From: Devosia sp.
GTDB lineage: Bacteria; Pseudomonadota; Alphaproteobacteria; Rhizobiales; Devosiaceae
NCBI GenBank assembly: GCA_015234425.1
Contig: JADGNE010000044.1
Span: 1 to 64,000 of the forward strand
Direction: 5' to 3'
Length of the DNA stretch: 64,000 nucleotides
Position 1 is the first letter of the stretch. Each line of letters begins with the position of its first letter. This document shows positions 39,591 to 49,905 of the stretch, one piece after another. Under the pieces are notes generated by a model, which saw nothing but the letters and a program-made list of their open reading frames with translations, did not search any database and had not been told where the DNA came from. The position numbers and the translations under genes were made by a program.

Positions 39591-40043
39591 ATGCGCGAAA
39601 CGATCAGCGAAGGCCTCAAACTGGCACTGAAGGCTCGCGATCAGCGCCGTACCGGCACGCTGCGCGCCATCAATGCGGCGATCAAGGACCGCGATATCGC
39701 CAACCGTGGCGATGGCAAGGGACCGGCTACGCAGGACGAGGTGCTCGCCATAATTCAGAAGATGGTGAAGCAGCGCGAAGAGAGCTTTGCCATCTACGCG
39801 CAGGCCGGCCGCGCCGATCTCGCCACGGTCGAAAAGGAAGAGATCGATATTCTCAATGAATTCCTGCCCAAGCGCCTTACCGACGAGGAAGTGACTGCCG
39901 CCATCACGGCTGCCATCGCCACTGTCGGCGCGGCAGGTCCGCAGGACATGGGCAAGGTCATCGGCCAGCTCAAGGTGGATTATCCGGGCCGGATTGACTT
40001 CGGCAAGGTCAGCGGCCAGGTGCGCGCCGCACTGACGGCCTGA
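39591..40043 (+). CDS. YqeY/GatB-like domain protein
   Basis: A 150-residue YqeY-family protein (RETISEGLKLALKARDQRR, VEKEEIDILNEFLPKRLTDEE, GKVIGQLK...GRIDFGKVS). The C-terminal part resembles the tRNA-binding tail of GatB. Its function is not firmly known; it may act on aminoacyl-tRNA. The ATG at 39591 follows AAGGAGC at 8 nt. Its stop abuts that of the convergent diguanylate cyclase gene with no gap. Confidence 0.9.
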   Translation: MRETISEGLKLALKARDQRRTGTLRAINAAIKDRDIANRGDGKGPATQDEVLAIIQKMVKQREESFAIYAQAGRADLATVEKEEIDILNEFLPKRLTDEEVTAAITAAIATVGAAGPQDMGKVIGQLKVDYPGRIDFGKVSGQVRAALTA

Positions 40044-41192
40044 TCAGGCGACGAGGCGGAGCGCGGCCAGCTGGACCTGGTTGCGCCCGTCTCTCTTGGC
40101 CTTGTAAAGGGCGGCATCGGCACGGCTGAGCAGCGAGGTAAAGGTCTCGCCGTCTCCTCCGGACGCCACGCCGACGCTGACTGTGGCAACGCCATTTTCA
40201 TGCCCGGTGGGAATGGCCTTCGCGGCAAAGGCCGCGCGGATGCGCTCGGAAATGGCGTATGCCGCCTCCCGGTCGAGACCGGGGAAAACCACACAGAATT
40301 CTTCGCCGCCAAGACGCGCCGCAAAATCGGCGCCGCGCGTTTCTGCGCGCAGGACACGGGCGAAGCTTTGCAGGACGATGTCGCCGGCGGCATGGCCACG
40401 GCGGTCATTGATCTGCTTGAAATGGTCGAGGTCGAACATGGCGACCACGAGATCCGGCACGATCGAGTCTTCGGGGAACTGGGCGAACAGGGCGCGGCGG
40501 TTCAGAACGCCGGTCAGAGAATCGGTATTGGCCTCGTGCCGATGGCGGCCGGCCGCCCGGGCATGGTGCAGGGTCAGGGTGATGGCGCCGATGCCGGTCA
40601 GCCCGACCAGCGACATGATGAGATTGAAATGTTCGGCCCAATTGTCAGGCGGTGCGTCGAGGACGGCGCGGCCGTCGATGACCAGTACGGCTGCAGCTGC
40701 CACGAATGAGCTGGCGACGGCGGTATAGAGCACCGCATTGGCGACAAGGGCAATGGGCGCCTCCTGTCGGCCACGCCAGTTTTCCCAGGCGCAGAGCATC
40801 ATGTAGATCGCGCCGATGCAGTTCAGCACGATGGTGCCGATGCCCGAATAGCCCGCAACGAAGGGAATGGCGAGCATTACCACCGCGGCCGCCCAGGTGA
40901 AGGCAGGCACTCGGTAAGAGCCATCGGGAATGCGGAACTGCCGAGACCCCGCATAGATAAGGCTGATGCCCGAGATCAACAGGAAGAAGGGCACGAACTG
41001 GATGGTGAAATCATAGGCGCCGCTGCGCAGGCTCATGATCGTTATGCTGATGACGATCAGGCCGATGCCGGCTGCGCCGAGGCCGAGATATTTTTCGTCC
41101 CGAGAATTCTGCCAGCCAATCAGAAGTGCAGCCATGAGCGCGGCGCTCGACGATGCAATGGCGATCAGCAACGATGCATTGTCGATGGCCAT
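40044..41192 (-). CDS. Membrane-bound diguanylate cyclase
   Basis: A 382-residue protein. Six to seven hydrophobic segments (about 5-210) precede a GGDEF domain. The active-site loop is GGEEF (295-299), with a product-inhibition site R286xxD289 five residues upstream, so it should be catalytically active and feedback-inhibited. It makes c-di-GMP. The ATG at 41192 (GGAG 8 nt upstream) is preferred to the GTG at 41198. No EAL domain is present. Confidence 0.92.
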   Translation of the reverse strand: MAIDNASLLIAIASSSAALMAALLIGWQNSRDEKYLGLGAAGIGLIVISITIMSLRSGAYDFTIQFVPFFLLISGISLIYAGSRQFRIPDGSYRVPAFTWAAAVVMLAIPFVAGYSGIGTIVLNCIGAIYMMLCAWENWRGRQEAPIALVANAVLYTAVASSFVAAAAVLVIDGRAVLDAPPDNWAEHFNLIMSLVGLTGIGAITLTLHHARAAGRHRHEANTDSLTGVLNRRALFAQFPEDSIVPDLVVAMFDLDHFKQINDRRGHAAGDIVLQSFARVLRAETRGADFAARLGGEEFCVVFPGLDREAAYAISERIRAAFAAKAIPTGHENGVATVSVGVASGGDGETFTSLLSRADAALYKAKRDGRNQVQLAALRLVA

Positions 41193-41286
41193 CCGCACTT
41201 CTCCCCTTTAGCGCTGGCTGGGGTGGTAACTTTGAAAGCCCAACTTTCCGTTACCAAATTGGCGCAATTGCAAGCAGCTCGGCGCG

Positions 41287-42471
41287 TTACTCTGCGGGGG
41301 AGACAGCTGGCGGTCGCGCAGGACTGCGTTTTTCGGCCAAGTGCGACGAAATGGCCAAGGCAACGCAGAGGGTTGAGGTGACGACGCCGATCAACGGCAG
41401 GTTGGCGTAGCCGAAGTTTGCCTCGAGCAGCACGGCCCCCAGAATCGCGCCGATAGCGATGCCGACATTGTAGGCGGTGGGGATGAGGGCTGAGGCCAGG
41501 TTCGGCGCGTCACTGGCCCAGGTGAGAATGCGCGCCTGAAGAGGGGAGCCGAACGCGAAATTGGTACCGCCCCAGAAGGCCGCGAGCAGCGCCATGGCAA
41601 AAGGGTAGGGGCTGACGAGATGGACGATGATGAAGAGAACGACCTGCGCTGCAAGGATCACCGTCAAAGAGCGCATCATGTTCCAGTCGGCGAGGCGCCC
41701 GCCAACGAAGACGCCAATGGTGGAGCCGACGCCGTATAGCAGCAGGATCCACGGCACGGTCCCGCTATCCATGCCCGTCACCTCGATGAGGAGAGGGGCG
41801 ATATAGGTGAAGAGACCATACTGCCCGATCATGCACAGGGCGGCGATCATCAGCGAGGTCCACACCTGCTGGCGGCCCAGTGCCTTGAACTCATGGAGGA
41901 AACTGCCCGAGCCGGTCTTGTCGCCAGCATGGGCGGGAAGGAACAGCGCAATAGCGAGGGTGGCGACGAGGCCAACCGCGCCCACAGCCCAGAAGGTCGC
42001 GCGCCAGCCGAAATAGCCGCCGACCGCCGCGCCACCGGGCACGCCCAGAATATTGGAGACGGTGAGGCCGGCGAGAACCAGCGCGACCGCAAAGCCCTTC
42101 CGGTGGGGTGGGGAAATGCTGACAGCAACAATCGCCGCGATGCCGAAATAGGTGCCGTGGACGAAGGAGACCAAGAGGCGCGCCAGCATCAACAGTTCGA
42201 AGTTGGGGGCGAGGGCGCTGAACGCCTGGCCAGCCACGAAGACGGCGCCAAGCAGGATGATCAGAGTCTTGCGCCGCATTTTCTTGGTGGCGAGCGCGAG
42301 GAGCGGGCCGCCGACGGCAATTCCGATGGCATAGCCGGAGATGAGATAGCCGGCCACGGGGACGGTGACCCCAAGGCCTGCCGCGACTTCCGGCAAAACG
42401 CCGGCAATGACGAATTCCGCAGTGCCAAAGGCAAAGGCGGCAAGGAAAAGGGCGACAAGCGGCAGCGACAT
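41287..42471 (-). CDS. MFS efflux transporter (AraJ/PbuE-like)
   Basis: A 394-residue transporter of twelve membrane segments in the drug:H+ antiporter-1 style. The N-terminus FAFGTAEFVIAGVLPEVA is typical of the AraJ/NepI group that exports sugars, purines or drugs. The loop with KKMRRKT after TM2-3 is the MFS motif A region. The substrate is unknown. The gene is not in an obvious operon. Confidence 0.88.
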   Translation of the reverse strand: MSLPLVALFLAAFAFGTAEFVIAGVLPEVAAGLGVTVPVAGYLISGYAIGIAVGGPLLALATKKMRRKTLIILLGAVFVAGQAFSALAPNFELLMLARLLVSFVHGTYFGIAAIVAVSISPPHRKGFAVALVLAGLTVSNILGVPGGAAVGGYFGWRATFWAVGAVGLVATLAIALFLPAHAGDKTGSGSFLHEFKALGRQQVWTSLMIAALCMIGQYGLFTYIAPLLIEVTGMDSGTVPWILLLYGVGSTIGVFVGGRLADWNMMRSLTVILAAQVVLFIIVHLVSPYPFAMALLAAFWGGTNFAFGSPLQARILTWASDAPNLASALIPTAYNVGIAIGAILGAVLLEANFGYANLPLIGVVTSTLCVALAISSHLAEKRSPARPPAVSPAE

Positions 42472-42671
42472 GAAGACAATACCGCCCCGTCGAGCGGCCT
42501 CAGAAGGGAGACGGCTTCATTTCACGGGCGGCGCCGGGGATCAATGCACAAATGGCAACTGGGGCATTGAGAAAATCTAAAACCGGGGCGATGCTGGGCG
42601 TCGGTCTGCCGCTTCGATAGGGTGGCGGCGCGCGAGGGGACGCTCCTGTCCCGCATTTGAGGGCAAAGGTT

Positions 42672-43235
42672 TTGAGCATTTCATCCAAGACGAAAAGACG
42701 CTTTGCGCTGGCAACGGCCCTGCGGGGCTTGTTCATGCTGCTGGCTGGTCTCTACGCTGTCATCTTTCCGATCGATGCGCTGGCGGTGCTGGTGCTGTTC
42801 GGTGGCGTGCTGCTGCTGATCGACGGCGCGCTGGGGCTGTGGAGCCTCACCTTCGGTGGCGGCAAGAGCGGCAATTACTGGTTCGACGTGATCGCCAATG
42901 CGGCGTCGCTGATCCTGGGTATTGTGATCCTGATCAGTCCGTTCCTCGCGACGATCTTTACCGTCACCTTCATATCCATGCTGGTCGGTTTCGCCGCCGT
43001 CTTTGTGGGCGCGATGCAGATTATCGTCGTGGTGCGCGAGCGCGAGAGCTATGCACGGATCTGGCCGGTGGTCCTGTCCGGCGTTTCCTATGTGCTGCTT
43101 GGCCTCGTTTTCCTGCTGTTCCCCGTGATCTCGGCTTCGGTCAGCATCATCCTGGGCGGCTTCGTGCTGATCGTTCTGGCCATCGGCCTCTTCGGCTGGG
43201 CCTGGCGGCTTTACCAGCGCAGCAAGGAAGCTTGA
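42672..43235 (+). CDS. HdeD-family (DUF308) membrane protein
   Basis: A 187-residue protein with six membrane segments in three hairpins. It has the DUF308 pattern ALRGLFMLLAGLYAVIFP and LSGVSYVLLGLVFLLFPVIS. HdeD is linked to acid resistance in Escherichia; here the role is unknown. Two TTG codons compete. GAGGG lies 8 nt before the TTG at 42672, and the TTG at 42657 has no site, so the former is chosen. No ATG fits. Its stop is 3 nt from that of the convergent neighbour. Confidence 0.83.
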   Translation: MSISSKTKRRFALATALRGLFMLLAGLYAVIFPIDALAVLVLFGGVLLLIDGALGLWSLTFGGGKSGNYWFDVIANAASLILGIVILISPFLATIFTVTFISMLVGFAAVFVGAMQIIVVVRERESYARIWPVVLSGVSYVLLGLVFLLFPVISASVSIILGGFVLIVLAIGLFGWAWRLYQRSKEA

Positions 43236-43238
43236 GGC

Positions 43239-43634
43239 CTAGCGATAGGTGACGGCGACGCCGGCAACGGTGTCGTCGTTGCGAAAAATGTGGGCATCGG
43301 CCGGCAGGCTGAGCTCGAGAGCCTTGTCGGCTGTCCAGCGCGGGGCGAAATCACCCGTCGCGGCCACGGAGAGGAAGCTGGCGGCGTCGTCCGGGACGGT
43401 GTCGCCTGGTGGCACCAGCACCGCCTGGGTATTGGCCGGGGTGTCATCGCCGCAACTGCGCGAGAAGGTGACGAGGTCAAAGGCTCCATCCGGCGCTGTC
43501 AGCCGGGATTTTTCCGTGATTGAGCAGGCCGGGAACACGTCGGCCACAAACCACAGGACCGTGCCGATCATCAGGGCGGGAAGCGTGGTCAGGGCGATCA
43601 GGACGGGCAGTGGCAGTTTTTTGTACTTGGTCAT
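43239..43634 (-). CDS. Small membrane-anchored protein, unknown
   Basis: A 131-residue protein with one hydrophobic segment near the N-terminus (about 8-32, LPVLIALTTLPALMIGTVLWF). An outward domain contains two cysteines (PACSITEK and SRSCGDDT). The family is not recognised. It is divergent from dnaG, sharing a 57-bp promoter gap, and convergent with the HdeD-like gene. Confidence 0.62.
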   Translation of the reverse strand: MTKYKKLPLPVLIALTTLPALMIGTVLWFVADVFPACSITEKSRLTAPDGAFDLVTFSRSCGDDTPANTQAVLVPPGDTVPDDAASFLSVAATGDFAPRWTADKALELSLPADAHIFRNDDTVAGVAVTYR

Positions 43635-43691
43635 GCTGTGGATAAGTTCCTTGCCCGTGACTCGGCGCTTCGGAGTGCTTACTTAACACGC

Positions 43692-45623
43692 ATGCGCTTC
43701 TCCGATCAGTTCCTGGATGAAATTCGCCAGCGCCTGCCGATAACGCAGGTCGTGGGCGAACACGTGCTTTGGGACAAGCGCAAAAGCCAGCCCGGTAAGG
43801 GCGACATGTGGGCCTGCTGCCCGTTCCACAACGAGAAGAGCCCGAGCTTTCACGCCGACGATCGGCGCGGGATTTACCATTGCTTTGGCTGTGGGGCCTC
43901 GGGGGATCAGTTCCGGTTCCTGACCGAGAAGGTCGGCCTCAGCTTTCCGGAGGCCGTCGAAAAACTGGCCGGAATGGCCGGCGTACCGATGCCGGCGCGC
44001 GACGAGCGGATCGAAAAGCGCGATGCCGCGCAAAAAAGCCTGCTCGACGTCATGGAGCTGGCGACGAAATATTTCGAGGCGGCGCTGGCCCACAATATCG
44101 GGGCGCGGGCGCGCGGATATCTGTTTGAGCGCGGTGTGTCGGCGATCAGCCAGACGCGGTTCCGCATCGGCTTTGCGCCGGACAGCCGCAATGGGCTGAA
44201 AGAGCATCTGGCGGCCAATGGCGTGTCGGCGCAGGCGATGATCGAGACCGGTCTTGTCACCAGCCGCGACGACGATCCGCTGACCTATGACCGGTTCCGC
44301 AACCGGGTGATGTTCCCGATCATGGACTTCAAGGGCCGGGTGATCGCCTTTGGTGGTCGGGCGATGAGCCCGGACGTGCCGGCGAAATATCTCAACTCGC
44401 CGGAAACACCGCTCTTTTCCAAGCGCCAGACGCTTTATAATGGGCATTCGGCCAAGACGGCGGCGCGCAATGCGGCCAGTGTCGTGGTGGTGGAAGGCTA
44501 TCTCGACGTGATCGCTGCTGTGTCGGCGGGCTTCGAAGGTACCGTAGCGCCGCTCGGAACGGCGCTGACCGAGGAGCATCTGCAGCTCTTGTGGCGGATG
44601 GCCGATGTGCCGGTGCTGTGCTTTGACGGCGACAAGGCCGGGTTGAAGGCCGCCGAGCGCGCCATCGACATCGTCCTGCCCCATCTCAAGCCGGGCCGGA
44701 GCGTCAAGATCGCGACCCTGCCGGAAGGGCAGGACCCAGACGATCTGATCAAGGCGCAGGGACGTCAAGCCTTTGCCGATGTGATCGACACGGCTCGCAG
44801 CCTTTCGGACATGGTATGGAGCCTCGAGACTGGTGGGCTTGTGCCCGAAGCGCCGGAAGAGCGGGCGGCGCTGCAGGCGCGGCTGCGCGAGCGGGCCAAT
44901 GTTATCGGCGACCAGAATGTGCGCTTCCACTACCAGCAGGCGTTTGACGAAAAGTTGAAGGCCTTTTTCGCCCCGCTGCGGCAAGGGCGCGACAAGGGCA
45001 TGGGTCGTCCCGCCTATGGGCAGAGCGGGGCCTATGGATTCCCGTCGCGTGGAACGCCGCGGCTGGTTGTTTCCGACACGCTGCGCAATTCGCGGCTGAT
45101 GCGCCCGAGCGCGGTGGCCAATGTGACGCCGCGCGAGGCGACCATCATCCTGACGCTGGTTAATCACCCGGCAGCGGTAGAGCACAGCTTCGAGGCGCTG
45201 GCGGCGCTCGACTGTGAAACCGCGCTGGCGCAGAAGGTTTTGAGCGACATCCTCGCCCTGGTGGTGCGCCACCACGATATTTCCGCCGAAGATTTGAAGT
45301 CGGCCCTTGGGGCGCGTGGCCATGGGGCGGCGCTCGAGCGGATGCGCGACACCCTGCTGCGTCAGGGGGTGTGGCAGGCCGGTCCGGAGACCGCCTTGTC
45401 GGACGCCGAGATCGGATTAAGTCATGCGCTGGCCTTGCATAACAAGAAAGTTCAGCTAAATAGGGAGCTGAAGGCAGCCGAAGCCGCGCTGGGCGAAGAC
45501 CCGAGCGAAGAAACCTTTGAACGGCTGCGAGACATCAAGAACCAGATTACCACTGTCGATGGCACAGAGGCATTGATCGAAGGATTTGGTTCGCTATCGG
45601 GACGCGCGACTCGCAGTTTTTAG
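43692..45623 (+). CDS. dnaG: DNA primase
   Basis: A 643-residue primase that lays RNA primers at replication forks. The N-terminal zinc-binding domain has C43/H46 (CPFH) and C64/C67 (HCFGC). The catalytic core has a Toprim fold (VVVEGYLDVIAA, CFDGDKAG), and the C-terminal helicase-binding domain runs from about 470. The ATG at 43692 is the start; the open frame upstream runs into the promoter. rpoD lies 189 bp downstream, the classic dnaG-rpoD order. Confidence 0.96.
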   Translation: MRFSDQFLDEIRQRLPITQVVGEHVLWDKRKSQPGKGDMWACCPFHNEKSPSFHADDRRGIYHCFGCGASGDQFRFLTEKVGLSFPEAVEKLAGMAGVPMPARDERIEKRDAAQKSLLDVMELATKYFEAALAHNIGARARGYLFERGVSAISQTRFRIGFAPDSRNGLKEHLAANGVSAQAMIETGLVTSRDDDPLTYDRFRNRVMFPIMDFKGRVIAFGGRAMSPDVPAKYLNSPETPLFSKRQTLYNGHSAKTAARNAASVVVVEGYLDVIAAVSAGFEGTVAPLGTALTEEHLQLLWRMADVPVLCFDGDKAGLKAAERAIDIVLPHLKPGRSVKIATLPEGQDPDDLIKAQGRQAFADVIDTARSLSDMVWSLETGGLVPEAPEERAALQARLRERANVIGDQNVRFHYQQAFDEKLKAFFAPLRQGRDKGMGRPAYGQSGAYGFPSRGTPRLVVSDTLRNSRLMRPSAVANVTPREATIILTLVNHPAAVEHSFEALAALDCETALAQKVLSDILALVVRHHDISAEDLKSALGARGHGAALERMRDTLLRQGVWQAGPETALSDAEIGLSHALALHNKKVQLNRELKAAEAALGEDPSEETFERLRDIKNQITTVDGTEALIEGFGSLSGRATRSF

Positions 45624-45812
45624 GATCGACCTAAAAGCCTGTGACGACGCGCGCTTTTTGCGTATGCTTTTGCAGACCGACGCAGTCCCAATGCGAGCCA
45701 TGGATAGCTGAGCTTGTTAACGGCTTGGTGACCAAACCTTTACCTTGTCTTGAGCTGTCCCCACCTATGACAAGTCCGGCGCCCGAAGACCGCGGGTCCC
45801 GAGGAGTAGCAG

Positions 45813-47864
45813 ATGGCCACCAAGGCAGCGAACAAAGTCAGCAAGGACACCGAGAAGCCCGAATCCGGGGCTCCCGAGACGTCCAATGACAGCCCCCTGA
45901 TCGATCAGAACGATGCGGCGGTCAAGAAGCTGATCAAGGTCGCCAAGAAGCGCGGCTATGTCACCTATGAAGAGCTGAATGCCGTTCTTCCCTCGGACGA
46001 AGTGAGTTCCGAGCAGATCGAAGACTTCATGTCCATGTTCTCGGAAATGGGCATCAACGTCGTCGACGAGGACGAGGTCGAAGAGACCGAAGTCGAGAAG
46101 GACGAGGAAGAAACCGGCACTGAAGTCGCGCCCTCGACCGGCACGGCTGTTGCCAACACGTCCAATGCCAAGTCCGGCTCCGACCGTACCGATGACCCGG
46201 TGCGCATGTATCTGCGCGAGATGGGTTCGGTCGAGCTGCTGAGCCGCGAAGGCGAAATCGCCATCGCCAAGCGCATCGAGGCTGGTCGCGAGACCATGAT
46301 CGAGGGCCTTTGCGAGAGCCCGCTGACCTTCCAGGCCATCATTATCTGGCGTGATCAGTTGGCGCAGGGCGAAATCCTGCTGCGCGACATTATCGATCTC
46401 GAAGCCACCTATGCCGGCCCCGACGCCAAGCAGGCTGCGCCGACCGTCGAAATGCCGGTCAAGGCCGAGCCGGAGACGTCCAAGGACAAGCCCAAGGCTG
46501 CCGCCAAGCGGGCCTCGTCGGGCGAAGATGACGATTACGTCCCGGAAGAGCCAGAGCCCCCGCAGGACCCGGTCGACGACGACGATGATGAGTTCGATAA
46601 CGCCCTGTCGCTGTCGGCGATGGAAGCCGAGCTCAAGCCGCAGGTCGTGGAAACCTTCAACCGCATCGCTGAGGCCTATGGCCAGATGCGCGAGATGCAG
46701 GACCGTCACGCCGAGGACCGTTCGGCCACGGTTTCCGACGCGGAAACCGAGCGCCTGAGCGCGCTGCGCGGCGAAGTCATCACCGATGTGAAGTCGCTCT
46801 CGCTCAATGCCAGCCGTATCGAAAGCCTGGTCGAGCAGCTCTACGACATCAACAAGCGTCTGGTGAAGCTCGAAGGTCGTCTGCTGCGTCTGGCCGAGAG
46901 CTATGGCGTCAAGCGCGAAGCCTTCCTGCAGAACTATTACGGGCGCGAGCTCGACCCGACCTGGGAACAGGGCCTCGAAAACCTGCCCGGCAAGGGCTGG
47001 GGCGAGTTTGCCCGCCGCGAAGCCGACACGGTCCACGACATCCGTCAGGATATCGCGACGCTCGCCACCGAGACCGGCCTCGATATCGCCGAATACCGCC
47101 GTATCGTGCACAAGGTGCAGAAGGGTGAGCGCGAAGCTGCGATTGCCAAGAAGGAAATGGTCGAGGCGAACCTGCGTCTCGTGATCTCCATCGCCAAGAA
47201 GTACACCAACCGCGGCCTGCAGTTCCTCGATCTCATTCAGGAAGGCAATATCGGCCTGATGAAGGCGGTCGATAAGTTCGAATACCGCCGCGGCTACAAG
47301 TTCTCGACCTATGCGACCTGGTGGATCCGTCAGGCGATCACCCGCTCGATCGCCGATCAGGCGCGCACCATCCGTATTCCGGTGCACATGATCGAGACGA
47401 TCAACAAGATCGTCCGCACCAGCCGCCAGATGCTGCACGAAATCGGCCGCGAGCCGACGCCGGAAGAGCTTTCCGAAAAGCTGCAGATGCCGCTCGACAA
47501 GGTTCGCAAGGTCCTCAAGATCGCCAAGGAGCCGATTTCGCTCGAGACGCCGATCGGTGACGAGGAAGATTCGAACCTGGGCGATTTCATCCAGGACTCG
47601 AACGCGATCCAGCCGATCGATGCCGCGATCCAGTCGAACCTGCGTGAAACCACCACGCGCGTTCTGGCCTCGCTGACGCCGCGCGAAGAGCGCGTGCTGC
47701 GCATGCGCTTTGGTATCGGCATGAATACCGACCATACGCTCGAAGAAGTGGGCCAGCAGTTCTCGGTGACGCGCGAGCGTATCCGTCAGATCGAAGCCAA
47801 GGCCCTGCGCAAGCTCAAGCATCCGAGCCGGAGCCGCAAGCTGCGGAGCTTCCTCGACAACTAG
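45813..47864 (+). CDS. rpoD: Primary sigma factor RpoD
   Basis: A 683-residue housekeeping sigma factor. Region 1.1 is about 30-100. Region 1.2 is [25 protein letters not shown] large acidic non-conserved insert follows (about 185-275). Regions 2.1-2.4 include [20 protein letters not shown] and [20 protein letters not shown]. Region 3 is present, and region 4 ends in [25 protein letters not shown] lies 6 nt before the ATG. DUF2442 and HlyU genes follow closely. Confidence 0.98.
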   Translation: MATKAANKVSKDTEKPESGAPETSNDSPLIDQNDAAVKKLIKVAKKRGYVTYEELNAVLPSDEVSSEQIEDFMSMFSEMGINVVDEDEVEETEVEKDEEETGTEVAPSTGTAVANTSNAKSGSDRTDDPVRMYLREMGSVELLSREGEIAIAKRIEAGRETMIEGLCESPLTFQAIIIWRDQLAQGEILLRDIIDLEATYAGPDAKQAAPTVEMPVKAEPETSKDKPKAAAKRASSGEDDDYVPEEPEPPQDPVDDDDDEFDNALSLSAMEAELKPQVVETFNRIAEAYGQMREMQDRHAEDRSATVSDAETERLSALRGEVITDVKSLSLNASRIESLVEQLYDINKRLVKLEGRLLRLAESYGVKREAFLQNYYGRELDPTWEQGLENLPGKGWGEFARREADTVHDIRQDIATLATETGLDIAEYRRIVHKVQKGEREAAIAKKEMVEANLRLVISIAKKYTNRGLQFLDLIQEGNIGLMKAVDKFEYRRGYKFSTYATWWIRQAITRSIADQARTIRIPVHMIETINKIVRTSRQMLHEIGREPTPEELSEKLQMPLDKVRKVLKIAKEPISLETPIGDEEDSNLGDFIQDSNAIQPIDAAIQSNLRETTTRVLASLTPREERVLRMRFGIGMNTDHTLEEVGQQFSVTRERIRQIEAKALRKLKHPSRSRKLRSFLDN

Positions 47865-47874
47865 GAGCAGCTCC

Positions 47875-48165
47875 ATGGCGGCTCCGCGCCTCAAAATCAC
47901 CTCCATCCGGGCCGCTACCCCCTTCAAACTGGTGGTAATGTTCTCGGATGGAACCCTGGGCACCTTCAACGCGGCGCCGATGCTCTCCGAACGCGGAGAG
48001 GGCACCGAACCCCTCCGGGACCGGGCCTATTTCGCCAAGGTGAGCCTCGCCAACGGGGTGCCGACCTGGCCCAACTATTTTGACATCTCACCGCTTTGGT
48101 TGCAGGAAGAGATGGACAAGCGCGGTGAGCTGGTGCGACCCCGGCCGGTGCGCAGACCGCAATAA
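47875..48165 (+). CDS. DUF2442-domain protein
   Basis: A 96-residue protein of the DUF2442 type (FKLVVMFSDGTLGTFNAAPM, ANGVPTWPNYFDISPLWLQEEM). Such small proteins often sit beside RelE/HigB-like toxins, but none is here. It begins 11 nt after rpoD and is probably in the same transcript. The function is unknown. Confidence 0.78.
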   Translation: MAAPRLKITSIRAATPFKLVVMFSDGTLGTFNAAPMLSERGEGTEPLRDRAYFAKVSLANGVPTWPNYFDISPLWLQEEMDKRGELVRPRPVRRPQ

Positions 48166-48180
48166 GAAGGAGGGCCGCTT

Positions 48181-48474
48181 ATGTCGTTTTTCAAGAAGCT
48201 TTTCGGCGGCGGGGGAGCTGCCAGCGCCGAGCCGGCCGGTGACAAGGTCATGGGCGAGGAAAGCTACAAAGGCCATCTGATCAAGGCCATCGAAATGAAG
48301 GCGGGCAGCGAACTGCAGCTGGCCGGCACGATCGAGAAGGAAATTGGCGGCGAGCTCAAGAGCTACCGGTTCATCCGCGCCGACCGCATGAATTCTCGCG
48401 AAGATCTGGTTGCGCTCGCTCTGAGCAAGGGTCGCCAGATCGTCGACGAGCAGGGCGACCACATCTACCGCTGA
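48181..48474 (+). CDS. HlyU-family protein
   Basis: A 97-residue protein with the HlyU domain (ESYKGHLIKAIEMKAGSELQLAGTIEKE, RSFRFIRAD-like YRFIRADRMNSREDL). HlyU is a regulator in Vibrio. Alphaproteobacterial members are annotated by name only, and this one lacks an obvious HTH. It lies 15 nt after the DUF2442 gene and is followed by a terminator. Confidence 0.82.
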   Translation: MSFFKKLFGGGGAASAEPAGDKVMGEESYKGHLIKAIEMKAGSELQLAGTIEKEIGGELKSYRFIRADRMNSREDLVALALSKGRQIVDEQGDHIYR

Positions 48475-48498
48475 TCCCCAGAACTATATCTACCGAAG

Positions 48499-48530
48499 AC
48501 CGCGGGCCCCCCGGGCTCGCGGTTATGTTT
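48499..48530 (+). terminator. Terminator after the HlyU gene
   Basis: An 11-bp stem (ACCGCGGGCCC with GGGCTCGCGGT, one G-T pair) and a 3-nt loop are followed by TATGTTTT. Confidence 0.75.
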
Positions 48531-48548
48531 TGTCCAAAGGAGTTTACC

Positions 48549-48770
48549 ATGGCCAGAAAGCCAACCGCCCGCACCGAATTCGTCATGTTCGACATTGTCT
48601 ACGAAGACGGTTCGCAGCGCTCCAATCGCAAGGTTGACGCTAATCTGCTCGGTGGCCTCGACGGGGATGAGCCCGCCAAGGCTGCAATTGAAGAGCAGGA
48701 CCGCGCCATTTCCGAGAAGTCCGGTGTGCCCCCGCTGGCAATCCGCTCGATCACGCGCTCGGCGAAGTAG
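48549..48770 (+). CDS. 73-residue protein of unknown function
   Basis: A small hydrophilic protein, [20 protein letters not shown] onward. The family is not recognised. It has a basic N-terminus and an acidic middle ([18 protein letters not shown]). AAAGGAG lies 6 nt before the ATG at 48549, which is chosen over the earlier in-frame ATG. Its last 20 bases overlap the 3' end of the convergent LLM oxidoreductase gene. Confidence 0.68.
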   Translation: MARKPTARTEFVMFDIVYEDGSQRSNRKVDANLLGGLDGDEPAKAAIEEQDRAISEKSGVPPLAIRSITRSAK

Positions 48771-49806
48771 TCCCGAGCGCCTTGTCGATCGCCGGCTTGA
48801 CCACGGTGCCGTAGAGCTCGATTGCCCTCATGACCTTGTCATGGGGCAAGGTGCCGACACTGAGCTGCAGGCCGAAGCGATCGTGCCTGAACCACTCATG
48901 CTGCATCAGGATCTTGTCGATCACTTCCTGCGGCGAGCCCATGTAGTAAGCGCCTTCGGCCGTTGTGCCGGCGTCGAACTGGGCTCGGGTGGTGGGCGGC
49001 CAACCGCGTTCGGCGCCAATGCGGCTCATCGCAGCGCTGTGGGCCGGGAAAGCGATATCGCGGGCCGACTGGCTGTCCTCGGCGATGAAGCCGTGACCGG
49101 AAACTCCCAGTTTCAACGCTGAGGCGGCATGGCCGACCTTGGCGCCGGTCTGGCGATAGAGATCGACCAGCGGTACGAACTGGCGCGGCCGTCCGCCAAT
49201 GATGGCAATCATCAAGGGCAGGCCGTGATAGGCCGCGCGGGCGACGGAATTGGGCGTGCCCCCGACCGCGATCCAGAGCGGCAGCGGATCCTGCACCGGT
49301 TTCGGGTAGATTTCGATGCCCGGGATTGGCTGGGTGTGCTGGCTGCCAGGCCAAGCGATCTTGCCACCCTTGCGGATGGCGAGCAGCATTTCGAGCTTTT
49401 CCTCGAACAGATCATCGTAATCGTCGAGCTTGTAGCCGAAGAGCGGGAAGCTCTCGATGAACGAGCCGCGGCCCGCCATGATTTCAGCGCGACCATTACT
49501 GATCAGATCAAGTGTCGAGAACTGCTGATAGACGCGAACCGGGTCTTCCGAGCTGAGCACGGTGACGGCGGTCGAGAGGCGAATTGATTTGGTGCGCGCC
49601 GCCGCCGCCGCAAGAATGGTGGTGGGGGCAGAGGCGACGTAGTCGGGGCGGTGATGTTCGCCCAGACCGTAGAAGGCGAGGCCGAGCTGGTCAGCCAGCT
49701 CGATTTCCTCGATGAGGTCCCGAACGCGCTCCGCAGGCGACTGCAGGTGGTTGCCGTTCAGCGGATCGGGGGTGTTTTCCGCAAATGAGTAAAGTCCGAG
49801 TTCCAT
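48751..49806 (-). CDS. LLM-class flavin-dependent oxidoreductase
   Basis: A 351-residue luciferase-like TIM-barrel monooxygenase. It has [30 protein letters not shown] (about 48-62), the flavin contacts around [16 protein letters not shown], and [14 protein letters not shown]. The subgroup is often annotated as a putative F420- or FMN-dependent oxidoreductase of the Atu2307 type. The substrate is unknown. The ATG at 49806 follows AAGGAGA at 5 nt. It overlaps the convergent 73-residue gene by 20 bp. Confidence 0.87.
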   Translation of the reverse strand: MELGLYSFAENTPDPLNGNHLQSPAERVRDLIEEIELADQLGLAFYGLGEHHRPDYVASAPTTILAAAAARTKSIRLSTAVTVLSSEDPVRVYQQFSTLDLISNGRAEIMAGRGSFIESFPLFGYKLDDYDDLFEEKLEMLLAIRKGGKIAWPGSQHTQPIPGIEIYPKPVQDPLPLWIAVGGTPNSVARAAYHGLPLMIAIIGGRPRQFVPLVDLYRQTGAKVGHAASALKLGVSGHGFIAEDSQSARDIAFPAHSAAMSRIGAERGWPPTTRAQFDAGTTAEGAYYMGSPQEVIDKILMQHEWFRHDRFGLQLSVGTLPHDKVMRAIELYGTVVKPAIDKALGTTSPSA

Positions 49807-49905
49807 GGTGATCTCCTTGCCCGCAGACATGGAGGCCGCGGGCAGGGATCGCAAGAACGCACATGGGTGTTACCGCGCGCCGCCTGAACGCGCGGTGAAC
49901 ACTCC

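Noticed and set aside
45765-48005. 746-residue ORF opposite rpoD
   Set aside because: Antisense shadow of rpoD. The sequence is the mirror pattern of a high-GC gene.
47875-48165. DUF2442 gene as half of a toxin-antitoxin pair
   Set aside because: No RelE/HigB-like toxin gene is adjacent. It is flanked by rpoD and the HlyU-type gene.
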